Of a stretch of DNA of 64,000 bases, positions 46,812-57,200 are shown one piece after another. The DNA lies in the NCBI GenBank assembly GCA_002862205.1, contig PKCN01000360.1:1-64000 (forward strand), given 5' to 3'. The position numbers and the translations under genes are program-made. Each line of letters begins with the position of its first letter. Position 1 is the stretch's first letter. This DNA comes from Planctomycetaceae bacterium (GTDB taxonomy: Bacteria > Planctomycetota > Planctomycetia > Pirellulales > Pirellulaceae). The notes under the pieces are model-generated. The model saw only the letters and a list, made by a program, of their open reading frames with translations. It did not search any database and was not told where the DNA came from.

Positions 46812-47807
46812 ATGTCCACTGCGGTTCCACCAGAAATCGAGTTTCCCAAGAATTGGCACCGCCGCCACTTACTTGATTTGGAAAGCCTGTCACCGGAAGA
46901 AATCTCCACCATTCTTGATGTGGCGCAAAGACTCAAGGAAATGACTCAGGGGTGCCGTCACAAGATCTCCCTGCTTGCTGGAAAAACATGTGCAAATCTG
47001 TTTTTTGAAAACAGCACACGTACTCGAAACAGCTTTTCACTTGCAGCCAAACGCCTTGGCGCTGACACCGTCGAATTCAGCAGTGTCGGCAGCAGTGTTG
47101 CCAAGGGTGAGACCTTTGTGGACACCGCCAAGACCATCGAGGCGATGGGGGTCGAGTGGGTGGTTACGCGGCACGGTACCCCGGGCACACCCCACTTGCT
47201 GTCACGCGAGCTGGATTGCTGCGTGCTCAATGCGGGTGATGGGCCACATGGTCATCCGACACAAGGCTTGCTCGACATGCTGACGATCAGGCAGCATCGA
47301 GGCGACATCAAAGGACTTACCGTGGCATTGGTTGGCGACATCGCCCACAGTCGCACGGCACGGAGTAACATCTGGGGGCTCAGTAAACTGGGAGCCCATG
47401 TCATCATTTGTGGTCCTCCTACCCTCGTCAGTCCAAGATGGAAAGAATTGGGCTTCGAAGTCGCCCATCACTTGGATGACATCCTTCCTCGTTGCGATGT
47501 TCTCAACCTGCTGCGTATTCAGTTTGAAAGACAGCGTGCCCGACCATTTCCAAGCGTCCATGAGTACGCTGCTCTCTACGCCATGAATGGGGTAAGGATG
47601 CAAAAAGCGAAAGACAACATCCTGATCATGGCGCCCGGTCCAATCAATCGTGGAGTGGAAATCACGCCCGAGGTCGCTGATGGACCACACTCCGTGATCC
47701 TCGAACAAGTCACCAATGGTATCGCTGTCCGTATGGCAGCACTTTGGCTGCTCTCTGGTGCTAACGAAAGAGCCAAAGCCAACGCAACCAGTTCACCCGC
47801 TGAGTGA
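46812..47807 (+). CDS. pyrB: Aspartate carbamoyltransferase catalytic subunit
   Basis: Condenses carbamoyl phosphate and L-aspartate to N-carbamoyl-aspartate, the committed pyrimidine step. The protein is 331 aa from the ATG at 46812 (a TTG at 46797 is open but not family-like). Key motifs are the carbamoyl-phosphate loop [12 protein letters not shown] (Ser68, Thr69, Arg70, Arg72), [23 protein letters not shown], and the aspartate-binding [11 protein letters not shown]. The C terminus is polar. It is followed by a dihydroorotase-like gene that appears to be the non-catalytic PyrC' type, the usual partner of class A ATCases. Confidence 0.96.
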   Translation: MSTAVPPEIEFPKNWHRRHLLDLESLSPEEISTILDVAQRLKEMTQGCRHKISLLAGKTCANLFFENSTRTRNSFSLAAKRLGADTVEFSSVGSSVAKGETFVDTAKTIEAMGVEWVVTRHGTPGTPHLLSRELDCCVLNAGDGPHGHPTQGLLDMLTIRQHRGDIKGLTVALVGDIAHSRTARSNIWGLSKLGAHVIICGPPTLVSPRWKELGFEVAHHLDDILPRCDVLNLLRIQFERQRARPFPSVHEYAALYAMNGVRMQKAKDNILIMAPGPINRGVEITPEVADGPHSVILEQVTNGIAVRMAALWLLSGANERAKANATSSPAE

Positions 47808-47868
47808 TCGACGCATCACGCCTGATTGCTCGAACATGTGTCAAAGCCGAGCTAAGCAACACAACTCC

Positions 47869-49191
47869 ATGAACAAAACAGTCAAGAGAGATCTGCTCAT
47901 TGAAAATGCCCGACTGGTAGACCCCAGTCAGGATCTGGATTGTTCGGCAAACCTTCTGGTCATCCATGGATATGTGTCAAAAATTGACCCCACGGATCAA
48001 GAAATTCCTGAGACTTGCGAACGCCTTGATGCAAGAGGCAGGATCGTTGCACCGGGTCTGGTGGATTTGGGTGCCGAGTTACGTGAACCTGGCTATGAAG
48101 AAGACGAAACAATCGAATCAGGCTGCCACGCAGCCTTGGCCGGTGGTTTCACATCTGTACTTTGCTGCAGCAGTACTCGTCCATGCATTGATTCCCCCGG
48201 TGCGGTCGAATTTGTACGGCAGAAAGCCACCAAAGCGCGCGGTGCACGTGTCCATGTGATTGGTTGCCTCAGCAAAGGGCGTGAGGGAGAGCAGATGGCC
48301 GAACTTGGCTTGCTTTCTGTTGCGGGAGCAGTCGCCTTCAGTGATGCTCCCAAATCAATGCCCAACAACGCATTACTCAAACGGGCCCTTGAGTATTGTC
48401 GCATGTTCGATCTTCCCATCTTTGATCGGCCCGAAGTCCCAGAATTGGCCGAGGGGGGCATGATGCACGACGGCCAAACCTCTCTTGTACTTGGCCTCAA
48501 AGGACTCCCCACAGAGGCAGAAGACTTGGCAGTCGCTCGAGACGTGCGACTGGCCGAAGCCACCTCGGGACGTCTGCATGTAGGCCCGGTCAGCACCATG
48601 GGTGCCGTGGATATGATACGAAGGGTCAAATCGCGTGGCATTGACGTCACTGCATCGGTTTGCCCCCACAATCTGTGCCTCTCCGATATCAAACTGCGAT
48701 CTTTTGACTCCAAGTACAAAGTTCACCCGCCTTTGCGAAGCGAAAAACATGTGGAAACACTTCGAAACGCTCTCGCAGATGGGACCATCGACGCTATCCA
48801 AAGCGGCCACATGCCACGTAGTCGCGAGAAAAAGATGGACGATCTTGACCTCTCACCCTTTGGTGGGTCAGCGCTGGAAACAACCCTGGCAACCACAATC
48901 ACGTACATGATCAACGAGCAGCTGATTGACTGGAAAACAGCCATCAACCGGCTTTCAACGGCACCGGCACGTATTGCAGGAGTCGACGGCGGCTCGCTGA
49001 GACCCGGTGCCATAGCAGACATCGTCATCATTGATCCAAACGAGAGCTGGCAAGTCGATGGCAATCGCTTCCGCTCACACTGTAACAGTAGCCCTCTCGA
49101 TGGTCACACACTGCAAGGTCGGGCAACTCACACAATCGTCGCTGGCGAAATACGCTACCGATTGAAACCCGAATTGGATCATATCGCCTGA
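47869..49191 (+). CDS. pyrC': Non-catalytic dihydroorotase homologue (PyrC'-like)
   Basis: An amidohydrolase-fold protein (440 aa) of the type I dihydroorotase family, downstream of pyrB by 61 bp. The fold markers are intact: DLLIENARLVDPSQD, IVAPGLVDLG, LREPGYEEDETIESG, SGRLHVGPVST, FGGSALETTL, and LSTAPARIAGVDGGSLRPG. But the zinc site is gone: HxH reads Gly68-x-Glu70, the HCED region reads FDRPE (185-189), AHVST has become GPVST (Pro240), and TDHAPH reads SGHMPR (Gly313). It cannot bind the binuclear metal centre. Such PyrC' proteins are known to scaffold PyrB dodecamers. A second, active PyrC must be elsewhere. The ATG at 47869 starts the family-like sequence. Confidence 0.88.
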   Translation: MNKTVKRDLLIENARLVDPSQDLDCSANLLVIHGYVSKIDPTDQEIPETCERLDARGRIVAPGLVDLGAELREPGYEEDETIESGCHAALAGGFTSVLCCSSTRPCIDSPGAVEFVRQKATKARGARVHVIGCLSKGREGEQMAELGLLSVAGAVAFSDAPKSMPNNALLKRALEYCRMFDLPIFDRPEVPELAEGGMMHDGQTSLVLGLKGLPTEAEDLAVARDVRLAEATSGRLHVGPVSTMGAVDMIRRVKSRGIDVTASVCPHNLCLSDIKLRSFDSKYKVHPPLRSEKHVETLRNALADGTIDAIQSGHMPRSREKKMDDLDLSPFGGSALETTLATTITYMINEQLIDWKTAINRLSTAPARIAGVDGGSLRPGAIADIVIIDPNESWQVDGNRFRSHCNSSPLDGHTLQGRATHTIVAGEIRYRLKPELDHIA

Positions 49192-49242
49192 ACACACAGG
49201 CACGTCAGGAAATAGACTGTCCGGACGAGAATGACACTTGCC

Positions 49243-49353
49243 CCCTCGACCCTGGGGCTCCCTCGACCCTGGGACCCCTCGACCCTGGGACCCCTCGACC
49301 CTGGGACCCCTCGACCTTGGGCTCCCTCGACCCTGGAACCCCTCGACCTTGGC
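49243..49353 (+). repeat. 16-17 bp tandem repeat, about seven copies
   Basis: Seven head-to-tail copies of CCCTCGACCCTGGGAC, the first 17 bp and the others 16, with small substitutions (GGGGCT, TTGGGCT, TGGAAC). Starts are near 49243, 49260, 49276, 49292, 49308, 49324 and 49340. It is contiguous without spacers and lies between pyrC' and the convergent FG-GAP gene. Confidence 0.95.
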
Positions 49354-49370
49354 AACGTGGCAGCAACGTT

Positions 49371-51257
49371 CTATTTACTCTCTTCTACGTTCTTCGATTC
49401 GATCTTGCCAGCTCCCTGCTGCAAACGAATGGTTCTGTCGATAGCGGGCACTTCAAATACCTCCCGCTCACCACCCGGCCAGACAACCGTGATGGAATCC
49501 ACCGCTTGTTGCTGTCCCAAGCCAAAAGTAACCACTCTCTCAGACTGACTGAGATAACTGCGAGTCGGCATCACACACTGACTTTGCAAACGATCGCCCA
49601 ATTCAAGCTCAACAACCGCGCCGATCCCCTCTCTGTTACCGCTTGTGCCTTCCAAGGCAACCCGTAGCCAGTGGTGCCCCAATTCCTGATCATTCCGGAA
49701 CAGGACCGGCTTTCCATCACTGACGGAGATGACAACATCCTGATCCCCGTCCTCATCAAAATCTCCAAATGCCGCGCCACGGCCGACGACTGGCTGGTAG
49801 AAGTCTTTTCCCGTTGAAGATTCGGGCACCAGCACCAGTTCGCTCTTCGCTTCTCGACCAGCATTCCAAAAAAGTTGCGGTGGCTGAGCATACCTTTGTG
49901 TGGCCTGAACCTTGGAGATCTCTTCTTCCAAATGCCCGTTGGCACCAAGCAGATCAAACCGCCCGTCGAGGTCCACATCGAAGAAAAACAATCCAAATGT
50001 CAAACCCTGCCGTGTCGGGGGTCCTAGACCGGTGTACATCGCAGCATCGATAAACTGCGTCTTTCCAGCCCGCGCCATGTAGAGAGCACTGGCCTCGTTG
50101 GCGAAGTTCCCAATGCCAATGGCGAGCGTCCCATCACCGCGAAACTGTGCCGTGTCAATGCCCATTGCGCCGCGAGCATTCCCCGTGTTGCGATCAAAGG
50201 CTATTCCACAGATGCGTCCCACTTCGGTGAACGTCCCGTCTCGCTGATTTTCGAACAAGAAATTCCTGACGGTGTCGTTTGCCACAACAATGTCCAGCCA
50301 TCCATCCCCATTGAAGTCCACCGGGGCCAGCCCCATGGCTTTGCCAAGTGGCACCCCCGTATCATCATTTCTGATCTGAATCCCGGCAGTTTCCGACACA
50401 TCAGTGAAACTGCCATCACCGTCGTTGTGATACAGATAGGAGAACGACCCAGAAAAAGCCTTGGGGGGCCCGTAAGCACGGGACTGCCCATCCAACGTGA
50501 ATTTCTGGCTGAGATCCGCGTCTTTGCTCCAAGACACATAATTGCAGACGAACAGATCCAACAAACCGTCGTTGTCGTAGTCAAAAAAACCACAACTTGT
50601 GCCCCAGGTGTCATCTGTACCGCCAACGCCCGCTGCGTCTGTGACATCCTGGAAAACGCCACCCTCATTCCTCAGAAGACGATTTTTTCCCACGGCCGAC
50701 AGGAAGATGTCGGTGTCCCCATCGTTGTCATAATCACCAACGGCTGCTCCCATGCCGTAAAGCGTGAAACCCAGTCCTGCTTTTTCAGTGACATCAGTGA
50801 ATTGAAATGCTCCATCGCCAGCGTACAGCCGACTCGAAGAATCCTGTTCTCCACGGTTGTCCCAGGGCCAACGACTCGAGTTCACCAGCAGTACATCAAG
50901 ATGACCATCACCGTTGTAATCAAATACAGCAGCACCACTGCCCATTGTCTCTGGAAGCAATTTCTGCCCTTCGCGACCAGACTCGTGAGTGAATTCGATA
51001 CCGCATGAGCCAGCCATGCTCGTCATCACCAATGACGGAATTTTTTTCTCGTTTGCTGGCCTCTCGTCAGGAGGCGTGCTTTCAACTTCCGTCGAGACTT
51101 CTTCGTCTTTATTGAAATTCACATAGACCAGAATACCGATCAATGGCAGGCACAGTAGCATGATCACAAGCAGTGACGCACGAAACGCACTGGCGATCAC
51201 AGCATCGTTCTGTACGTCCTCATCATCATCAGCCTGATCATCTGTGGTGTTATTCAT
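49371..51257 (-). CDS. CRTAC1-like FG-GAP/VCBS protein with ASPIC/UnbV domain
   Basis: A 628-aa protein anchored by one helix (about 26-48, LLVIMLLCLPLIGILVYV) with an extracytoplasmic seven-bladed-type propeller. At least six calcium-binding FG-GAP/VCBS repeats appear, each ending in a D-x-N/D-x-D-G-x-x-D pattern (AVFDYNGDGHLDVLL, AVGDYDNDGDTDIFL, FFDYDNDGLLDLFV, PVDFNGDGWLDIVV, FFDVDLDGRFDLL, AFGDFDEDGDQDVV). The C-terminal ASPIC/UnbV domain holds MPTRSYLSQSERVVTFGLG and VVWPGGERE. A TTG (51272) overlapping the cytochrome stop would add five residues. Last gene of the three-gene cytochrome operon; probably a surface or periplasmic partner. Confidence 0.88.
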   Translation of the reverse strand: MNNTTDDQADDDEDVQNDAVIASAFRASLLVIMLLCLPLIGILVYVNFNKDEEVSTEVESTPPDERPANEKKIPSLVMTSMAGSCGIEFTHESGREGQKLLPETMGSGAAVFDYNGDGHLDVLLVNSSRWPWDNRGEQDSSSRLYAGDGAFQFTDVTEKAGLGFTLYGMGAAVGDYDNDGDTDIFLSAVGKNRLLRNEGGVFQDVTDAAGVGGTDDTWGTSCGFFDYDNDGLLDLFVCNYVSWSKDADLSQKFTLDGQSRAYGPPKAFSGSFSYLYHNDGDGSFTDVSETAGIQIRNDDTGVPLGKAMGLAPVDFNGDGWLDIVVANDTVRNFLFENQRDGTFTEVGRICGIAFDRNTGNARGAMGIDTAQFRGDGTLAIGIGNFANEASALYMARAGKTQFIDAAMYTGLGPPTRQGLTFGLFFFDVDLDGRFDLLGANGHLEEEISKVQATQRYAQPPQLFWNAGREAKSELVLVPESSTGKDFYQPVVGRGAAFGDFDEDGDQDVVISVSDGKPVLFRNDQELGHHWLRVALEGTSGNREGIGAVVELELGDRLQSQCVMPTRSYLSQSERVVTFGLGQQQAVDSITVVWPGGEREVFEVPAIDRTIRLQQGAGKIESKNVEESK

Positions 51258-51268
51258 GTGTTTCCATG

Positions 51269-54139
51269 TCAATTTGCTGCGGCCACATCTGGTTCTTCAT
51301 CCGCTTCCACATCAACGCGTTGCAAGTCATAGATCACAAGCGCTTCAGCCGCATGATTTGCCGCCGGATACTTGCGTCGCGCGGCGGGGGTCGCAACTTC
51401 CGCAGCGTTATCATCGGGTTTATAACGAGTGTGAAGTGCACGGTGAAACTGTTCCTGTTCAGCATCATCAATCAAACCATAGATCTCAGCCAGATTGGCA
51501 TGGGCGGTTACGTTCTCAGAGTCGACATCGAGTACCAGTTTGAACTGTTTGATTGCATCCTGAACCATTGCTTCAAATCCCGCATCATCTCCCATCACTT
51601 CTGCGCGTTGAGCCAAATCAACCAGAGTTAAACCCAGTTGGTTTCGGACTGCATAATCGAGTGAAAAGTCAAAGCCTCTTTCCGGCACCTTGGTCTGCAG
51701 CACAGCTCTTAAAGAATCGGCCGCCGCTTCAAGGTTCCCCTGCTGTCGATTAACGACTCCACTCAACCACCCATGCGTCCACGATGGCGGCGGCGGGTCC
51801 ATCTGTGCAGCTCGCCTGAGCGATTCGGTTGCTCCATCCAGATCACCTTCAGCAAACTGCACACGCGCCATATTCAGTGGTCCATCAAACCTGCCCAAAG
51901 CCTCGACTCTGGCAAATGCCTCTCCTGCTTGCTTCAGTTCAGCCTTGCCTTTGAGCAATAAACCGATTCCGTAATCATTCCACCTCTGCCACTCAGCAAT
52001 GGTTGCTGGAACAGAACCAGAGTTTGAATCTTCACCATCCGCTTCGATATGGTCGACGACATGCAGACTGACGCGATCACTTGCAATCTCGATAATTGGC
52101 AAGTCATTGGGGTCACCGACCTTACCCAAATCGAGCGGGTCAACCTCCGGGTCACGATCCGCACGAATGTAATCGAGATACTCCGTATCAAACTTCCGGT
52201 ACAACAGTTTCGCAGTTACCACAATCGGTTCATCCGACGTCTCGGGTACGTTCAACTTGTAATGCACGGTCTGCCCGGCGCCCGGTGGCATCTGATGGCT
52301 GTACAACGGCGTAAAGATATTCTGTGCATTCCTCCGATTGATCCGATTCCCTTCCCGATCCAGCATGAAGGTGTTGACAAAGTGAGCCCACGAATCAACC
52401 ACTTCACTTTGGTCACGGTGGCCACTTTGTCCGATCAAGCGATCGCCCTGCATGGCCGTCATCTCTATCCAAATCTGATTGGAATCTGATGTTCCCTGAC
52501 TGAAGTGGTGCCCAAGCTTCATCGTCCGGAGCACCGTTTCGAGCAGATAGGTTTTGCCTTTTTCAACCTTTGCTGAATCAGACAACGGTGCCTGCAAGAC
52601 GCCATCGATCGCACCGTCTTCCTTCAATCCAAACAGATCGACACGGAGCGTGCCTTCGAGATACTTCCGATGCAACTCGACTTGCTCCTGGTCACCCATC
52701 CAATGTCCTAACGCAGAATTGGCACTCGGGAATGAATGGGTATGAACCCCCAAGCCACCAAGTTGCTCCATGTACTTTGCACCAAACTCATCACTCGCAA
52801 CCGCTGGCATGTGGCATTCATTGCAGTTCTTCTCTGCCTTGGGTGGGTAATAAAAACTTCTGGCGCCATGCCCGGATACACCGCTGAGCAGATAGCTGTC
52901 GTAGTGGTTCTGTCCCCGCAAGAAGTCTTTATACGCAGTCACGTCTCCCGGCAAAGATACCTTGTGGCAGGTACCACAGAACTCCGAAGTCTTGTGCAAT
53001 GGCTTCAGCATCTCATGCTTGTGAAAAGCGGGCTTCGCTTTGACCATGAGCGAATTAAGCTCTGACAGAATCGGATTGTCGCTGTAAGCGAAGGGATAGT
53101 GCTTGGGCTCATCAATCGTGTAATCAGCGTTGCCGACGTGGCTGTCAACAGATTGAATCGCATGGCAAACGGCACACGAAATTCCGGCATGCGCCGTTGG
53201 GTCGTTGACGTCGTCGTAGTTGGGATCGTCGAAGCGGCCGGAAAAGAAGGGAACCGGATCATGGCAGCCAGCACACCAACGTGAAGCCTGCACAGTCCCC
53301 GCCCGTTCTGTTGCAACCTTTCGCGTCTCTCGCACAGAAGCCCGGTAAGCAGGATTGTTGAAACTGCTGAGTTTGTGTGCGCTATGCAGTGCAGAGTCGT
53401 AGATATCCTGATGACACTTCAGACAATACTCATCATTCATAAGTGTCTTGGCGGAAATGAACTTGCCGGTGGCGGTTTGTGCCAGAGACGGCTCGAAATA
53501 CTTCTTTCCGTCAATGGGACCCTCGTCTCCGCTGATCCTCGGATCGGAGGCCTGAAAGCCAACCATCACGATCACAATGCACCCAATCGCCAACGCGACT
53601 CGGCGGCCAATATGCCACTTGATCCGGGGGCCGACGAGACGATGCAGCCAATACAGCCAAATCGCAGCCAACGGTGCCAGAAAATGCATCCAATAAACGA
53701 TATTTCTGGTCGTGGGATTAACAATGGAAAACGATCCAACACGCATCAGCAGCAACCCACTGACAAGGATCACCAACGAGATTGCGAGCAGCGCATACCC
53801 GATCCTGACGGCACGCCGGTTCCGCCGTTTCCGCGATCGCCACATGTGAAGAAATCCGAACCCGACCACGGGCGATATCAACAGCAACCCCAGACCCAAA
53901 TGCATCAAAAACATCAATTGATAGAAGTGGGTCTCGTAGACTTCACCCGTAAATTTCTGGAGCCAGGTAATGGAGGTCAGGTAGAGACCATTTGCCGCAA
54001 GCACGCCAAAGAGCGTCAAGACGATATAGAGCACTACCCGAAGCCGGGGTGTTACCGGCCGAATGGGAGCTTTCTTCTTGAGCACCGGCGGCGCCTGTTC
54101 AGACGGGGATCCGTCAGGAGCGGCATTACTTGTGGCCAT
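51269..54139 (-). CDS. Pentahaem cytochrome c with polytopic membrane domain and TPRs
   Basis: A 956-aa fusion. Residues 34-196 hold about five membrane helices; helices 2 and 4 carry spaced histidines (His80/His98 and His152/His166), as in di-haem b-type cytochromes. Next is a soluble cytochrome region with five CxxCH motifs, at Cys239, Cys289, Cys322, Cys388 and Cys439, plus many extra His for second ligands, resembling cytochrome c554/multihaem families. Residues about 450-690 form a beta-rich domain (VNTFMLDREGNRINRRNAQ, then PPGAG). TPR units fill about 725-920. It begins 149 bp after the upstream FG-GAP gene and its stop overlaps the start region of the next one. Electron transfer across the membrane is inferred. 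Confidence 0.85.
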   Translation of the reverse strand: MATSNAAPDGSPSEQAPPVLKKKAPIRPVTPRLRVVLYIVLTLFGVLAANGLYLTSITWLQKFTGEVYETHFYQLMFLMHLGLGLLLISPVVGFGFLHMWRSRKRRNRRAVRIGYALLAISLVILVSGLLLMRVGSFSIVNPTTRNIVYWMHFLAPLAAIWLYWLHRLVGPRIKWHIGRRVALAIGCIVIVMVGFQASDPRISGDEGPIDGKKYFEPSLAQTATGKFISAKTLMNDEYCLKCHQDIYDSALHSAHKLSSFNNPAYRASVRETRKVATERAGTVQASRWCAGCHDPVPFFSGRFDDPNYDDVNDPTAHAGISCAVCHAIQSVDSHVGNADYTIDEPKHYPFAYSDNPILSELNSLMVKAKPAFHKHEMLKPLHKTSEFCGTCHKVSLPGDVTAYKDFLRGQNHYDSYLLSGVSGHGARSFYYPPKAEKNCNECHMPAVASDEFGAKYMEQLGGLGVHTHSFPSANSALGHWMGDQEQVELHRKYLEGTLRVDLFGLKEDGAIDGVLQAPLSDSAKVEKGKTYLLETVLRTMKLGHHFSQGTSDSNQIWIEMTAMQGDRLIGQSGHRDQSEVVDSWAHFVNTFMLDREGNRINRRNAQNIFTPLYSHQMPPGAGQTVHYKLNVPETSDEPIVVTAKLLYRKFDTEYLDYIRADRDPEVDPLDLGKVGDPNDLPIIEIASDRVSLHVVDHIEADGEDSNSGSVPATIAEWQRWNDYGIGLLLKGKAELKQAGEAFARVEALGRFDGPLNMARVQFAEGDLDGATESLRRAAQMDPPPPSWTHGWLSGVVNRQQGNLEAAADSLRAVLQTKVPERGFDFSLDYAVRNQLGLTLVDLAQRAEVMGDDAGFEAMVQDAIKQFKLVLDVDSENVTAHANLAEIYGLIDDAEQEQFHRALHTRYKPDDNAAEVATPAARRKYPAANHAAEALVIYDLQRVDVEADEEPDVAAAN

Positions 54140-54288
54140 GCGGGCTTTTCAGGTCAGAGAAGGGGGTCACATTCTGTAGACGTAGCGAGGACCAAAATTG
54201 TTTGCCAAACCAGCGTGAAAGACAAAACAAAAGGGGCAAAACGAACATTTAAGCCCATTAACCCCTCGCTATAGGGCATGACCGCGAA

Positions 54289-57200
54289 TCAGGGACTCTC
54301 AAAACTCATCTCGGTGGCCATTCCTGGCCTTGCCCAGAAAGATCGGAAGGATTGACGACGCTTGAGGTGGTGAGCGTTCAATTCCCATAACGCCTGACGC
54401 TTTGTCGCGTCTTCTGCTGGGGGAGGATACCGGCTCATGTCGCGATAGGGCAAAGGTAACGTGGATTGCCCGGTGAGCGTATTCAAATCAGCGTCTTTAT
54501 CCCACCCAATGCTGTGAAAAATGAAATCCCGCTTCCAGCCCTCTGGCAGATCAGCTTGCGGCAACGAAAACTGAAGTCGGATTTCATCTCCGGAACTCAT
54601 GACCACCATTTCGTCATCCCACTCCCGAATCAGGCCAGTGCAATCACCAAACTGGGAAAGCTCGCCAGTCAGCGGTGGCCATCTCGGAGCCAATTCTGCC
54701 TGTTGATAGTCGTAAGTTTCGGGCCGAGACAAACCATCCCGCAATCGCTCAGAGAATCCATGGAAAGCGACCTCTGCCTGCAGCAAATCAACATTTTCGA
54801 CTCGAAATTCTGCCGGCTGCTCTTGGACAGCAACCTCAGCACAGTCCCAATAGATCTGCGCGGATGTGCGAATTCGAAATCGAGGATCCTCAGAGTTCAC
54901 GATATCAGTCACATCAACGACAATGGTTTTTGTTTTTCCTCCGGGGAAACCCATGTATTCAATGGCTTTTTTCCAGCCAGAATCAGATGTCGAATCAGGC
55001 ACCCAGACGGATGGAAATTCCAATGGTCCAAGTGACGGATTCTGATCGATCTGGATGTTCAGTGAAGTATCAGTGGGCAAGATCCAGCCAGTCAGCACAA
55101 GGTAGACTTTGCAGCCATTCACAACACCGCCGATACTTCCCTGAGACTTACCAGCCAGCGTCTTAACAGCCAACGCCTTACCAAAATCGAGGTCGATCCA
55201 ATGCGGCTCGCACAGGCCTTGTCGATAACGGCGATCAAACCCCTTCACAAAGTCCCGATCAACCTCTGATAACTTCGTGGTCACGTCTCGCCCAAACGTA
55301 TCGCTGCCGTGAACGAGCGCGTGCCGATCATTGCTGGAAAAAGCAAAGATGGTAGGAGTCGCAATCTGCCCGGGCCCCACTTTTTCATTCGTCCAAATAT
55401 CGATGTCGGCAGGATGGTCGACTACCTGCAAGGCTACCTTGTCGAAGTACGCCACCTCCCACAACTCTTCGGTGATTCGAAAATCATAACGATCTCCACG
55501 AGGACGAATCCGATCGCCGTTGATTTTCAGATATTCCCATGGCCGGTCTTTTGCAACGATACCACGCGCCACCTGCAGTCCAAGCGGTGCAGCCCACAAG
55601 CAGTCCGTTTGAAATACATACTTTTCACCATCCCAGGCGTAGAGATAAGGGCATGAACCCTTCAGTGTCTGCTCCTCTTCAACAAGCGAATCAACTTTCG
55701 GATCGCGAACCGTTTGAGTCAAACCATTGGGGAAGATTGCACGCACGCTGCTTGCGGAATCGAAACCATCAAGCCCAAAATGAGTTGAAGGTGAGCGTAC
55801 AATCCTTGCCCGATAGTGCGCCCCAAAACGCATCTCGAGCACGCTTCCTACGGCATAATGATTGACTCTCCCGCTGGCATTGTCATCAATGCCCTTGAAC
55901 CTCACATCCATGTAATGACCAATTGGGACCGTCTTATTCTTGAGCAGGCTGATTCCCTGCGATGTCAGACCGACAAGATCCAGCACGCCATCTCCGTCAA
56001 ATTCCGCCACAACCAGATCCCGGGCTGACTCGGTTGACGCGACCGCTTGCCAATCACGAAATCCCCAAGGACCAATCCTTGTGATCGCAACTCCCCGTTC
56101 ATTCAATGCAACGACTTCCATCCATGAGTCGTTGTCCAGGTCCGCCACAACAGCCGCATCGGCTGCATGTTCGTTCTGTTCCACGTGATCGACAGTCCAT
56201 GCATTTGCAGCAGCGGTCTGCGAGTAGACGATGGAAACTCCACCTTTACCAGCAACGACCAGATCCCAGGAAACATTGCCATCGATGTCTTCAACCGTAA
56301 TGAATTCAGCACCCTCGACGGGCGGAATCTCATCGAAAAACCGGCTACGGAACTGAAGATGTAAAAGATTTTCCAGCATGCCAACTTTTCCGCTGGCACG
56401 ATGCACCGTCACCACATCAAGATCCAAATCCCGATCCAGATCAATCAGCGACATATCCGATACCGGATCGTCACCTGCGAATGCGTTCTCAGACTGTCCA
56501 ATTTCGAAGAAGCTCCGATTTCCGCGGTTGGCAAACAAGCGAATGCCGTCCGTCGCTGTCGCTAAAACCAAATCCAAGTCACCGTCTGCCTCCAGATCAC
56601 CCGTCACCGCGGCGGTCACGTTGCGGACATCCTCGAGACCACTGTCGGATTCTGCCAAGGACAACCGTGATCCTTCCTCAACTTCTGAACGACCGTCCAA
56701 CTGCACAAACCGAACGCCATTAGCGCCATAAACAACAAGACTTTGGAAGGTATTGTGGCGGGCCGCAGAAGAGTAGTCCTGATCACTTTCGACAACTGTT
56801 TTACGATCGGCTCGCAAACGCCTTGGATCACTGCTATCGACGAGAAACAAATCCGCAGCCACGATTCCCGCTGGAGCAATATCTAATTGCAACTGTCCGA
56901 CCAAGGTGAATTGCCCACCGCCCTCATTACTCCACAATTCCAGTAAACCGTCCTGGTCAGCACTAACCAGGTCCCTATCCAGATCGAGATCGTAGTCAAG
57001 TGAAAGCACAGTCTGCTTGCCCTGGACCGGGCTAATGATCTGATTTTCAAATTTGAATTCACTGCTGTTCGGATCCAACGGCTGATCTTCTACCGCCTGT
57101 GCGGATAATCGGCGGAGTGAATCAAAACTCAACAGATCCAGAGGGTGCGGAGAAGCTCTGCGACGATCCGTCTTCACGATTTCAGTACTGTTCAGCACAT

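Noticed and set aside
49243-49353. CRISPR array
   Set aside because: The 16-17 bp units are contiguous with no spacers and there are no cas genes.
53375-54274. Plus-strand 299-codon open frame
   Set aside because: It is antisense to the membrane domain and haem motifs of the cytochrome gene; its His/Gln/Arg-rich translation is typical of a shadow frame.
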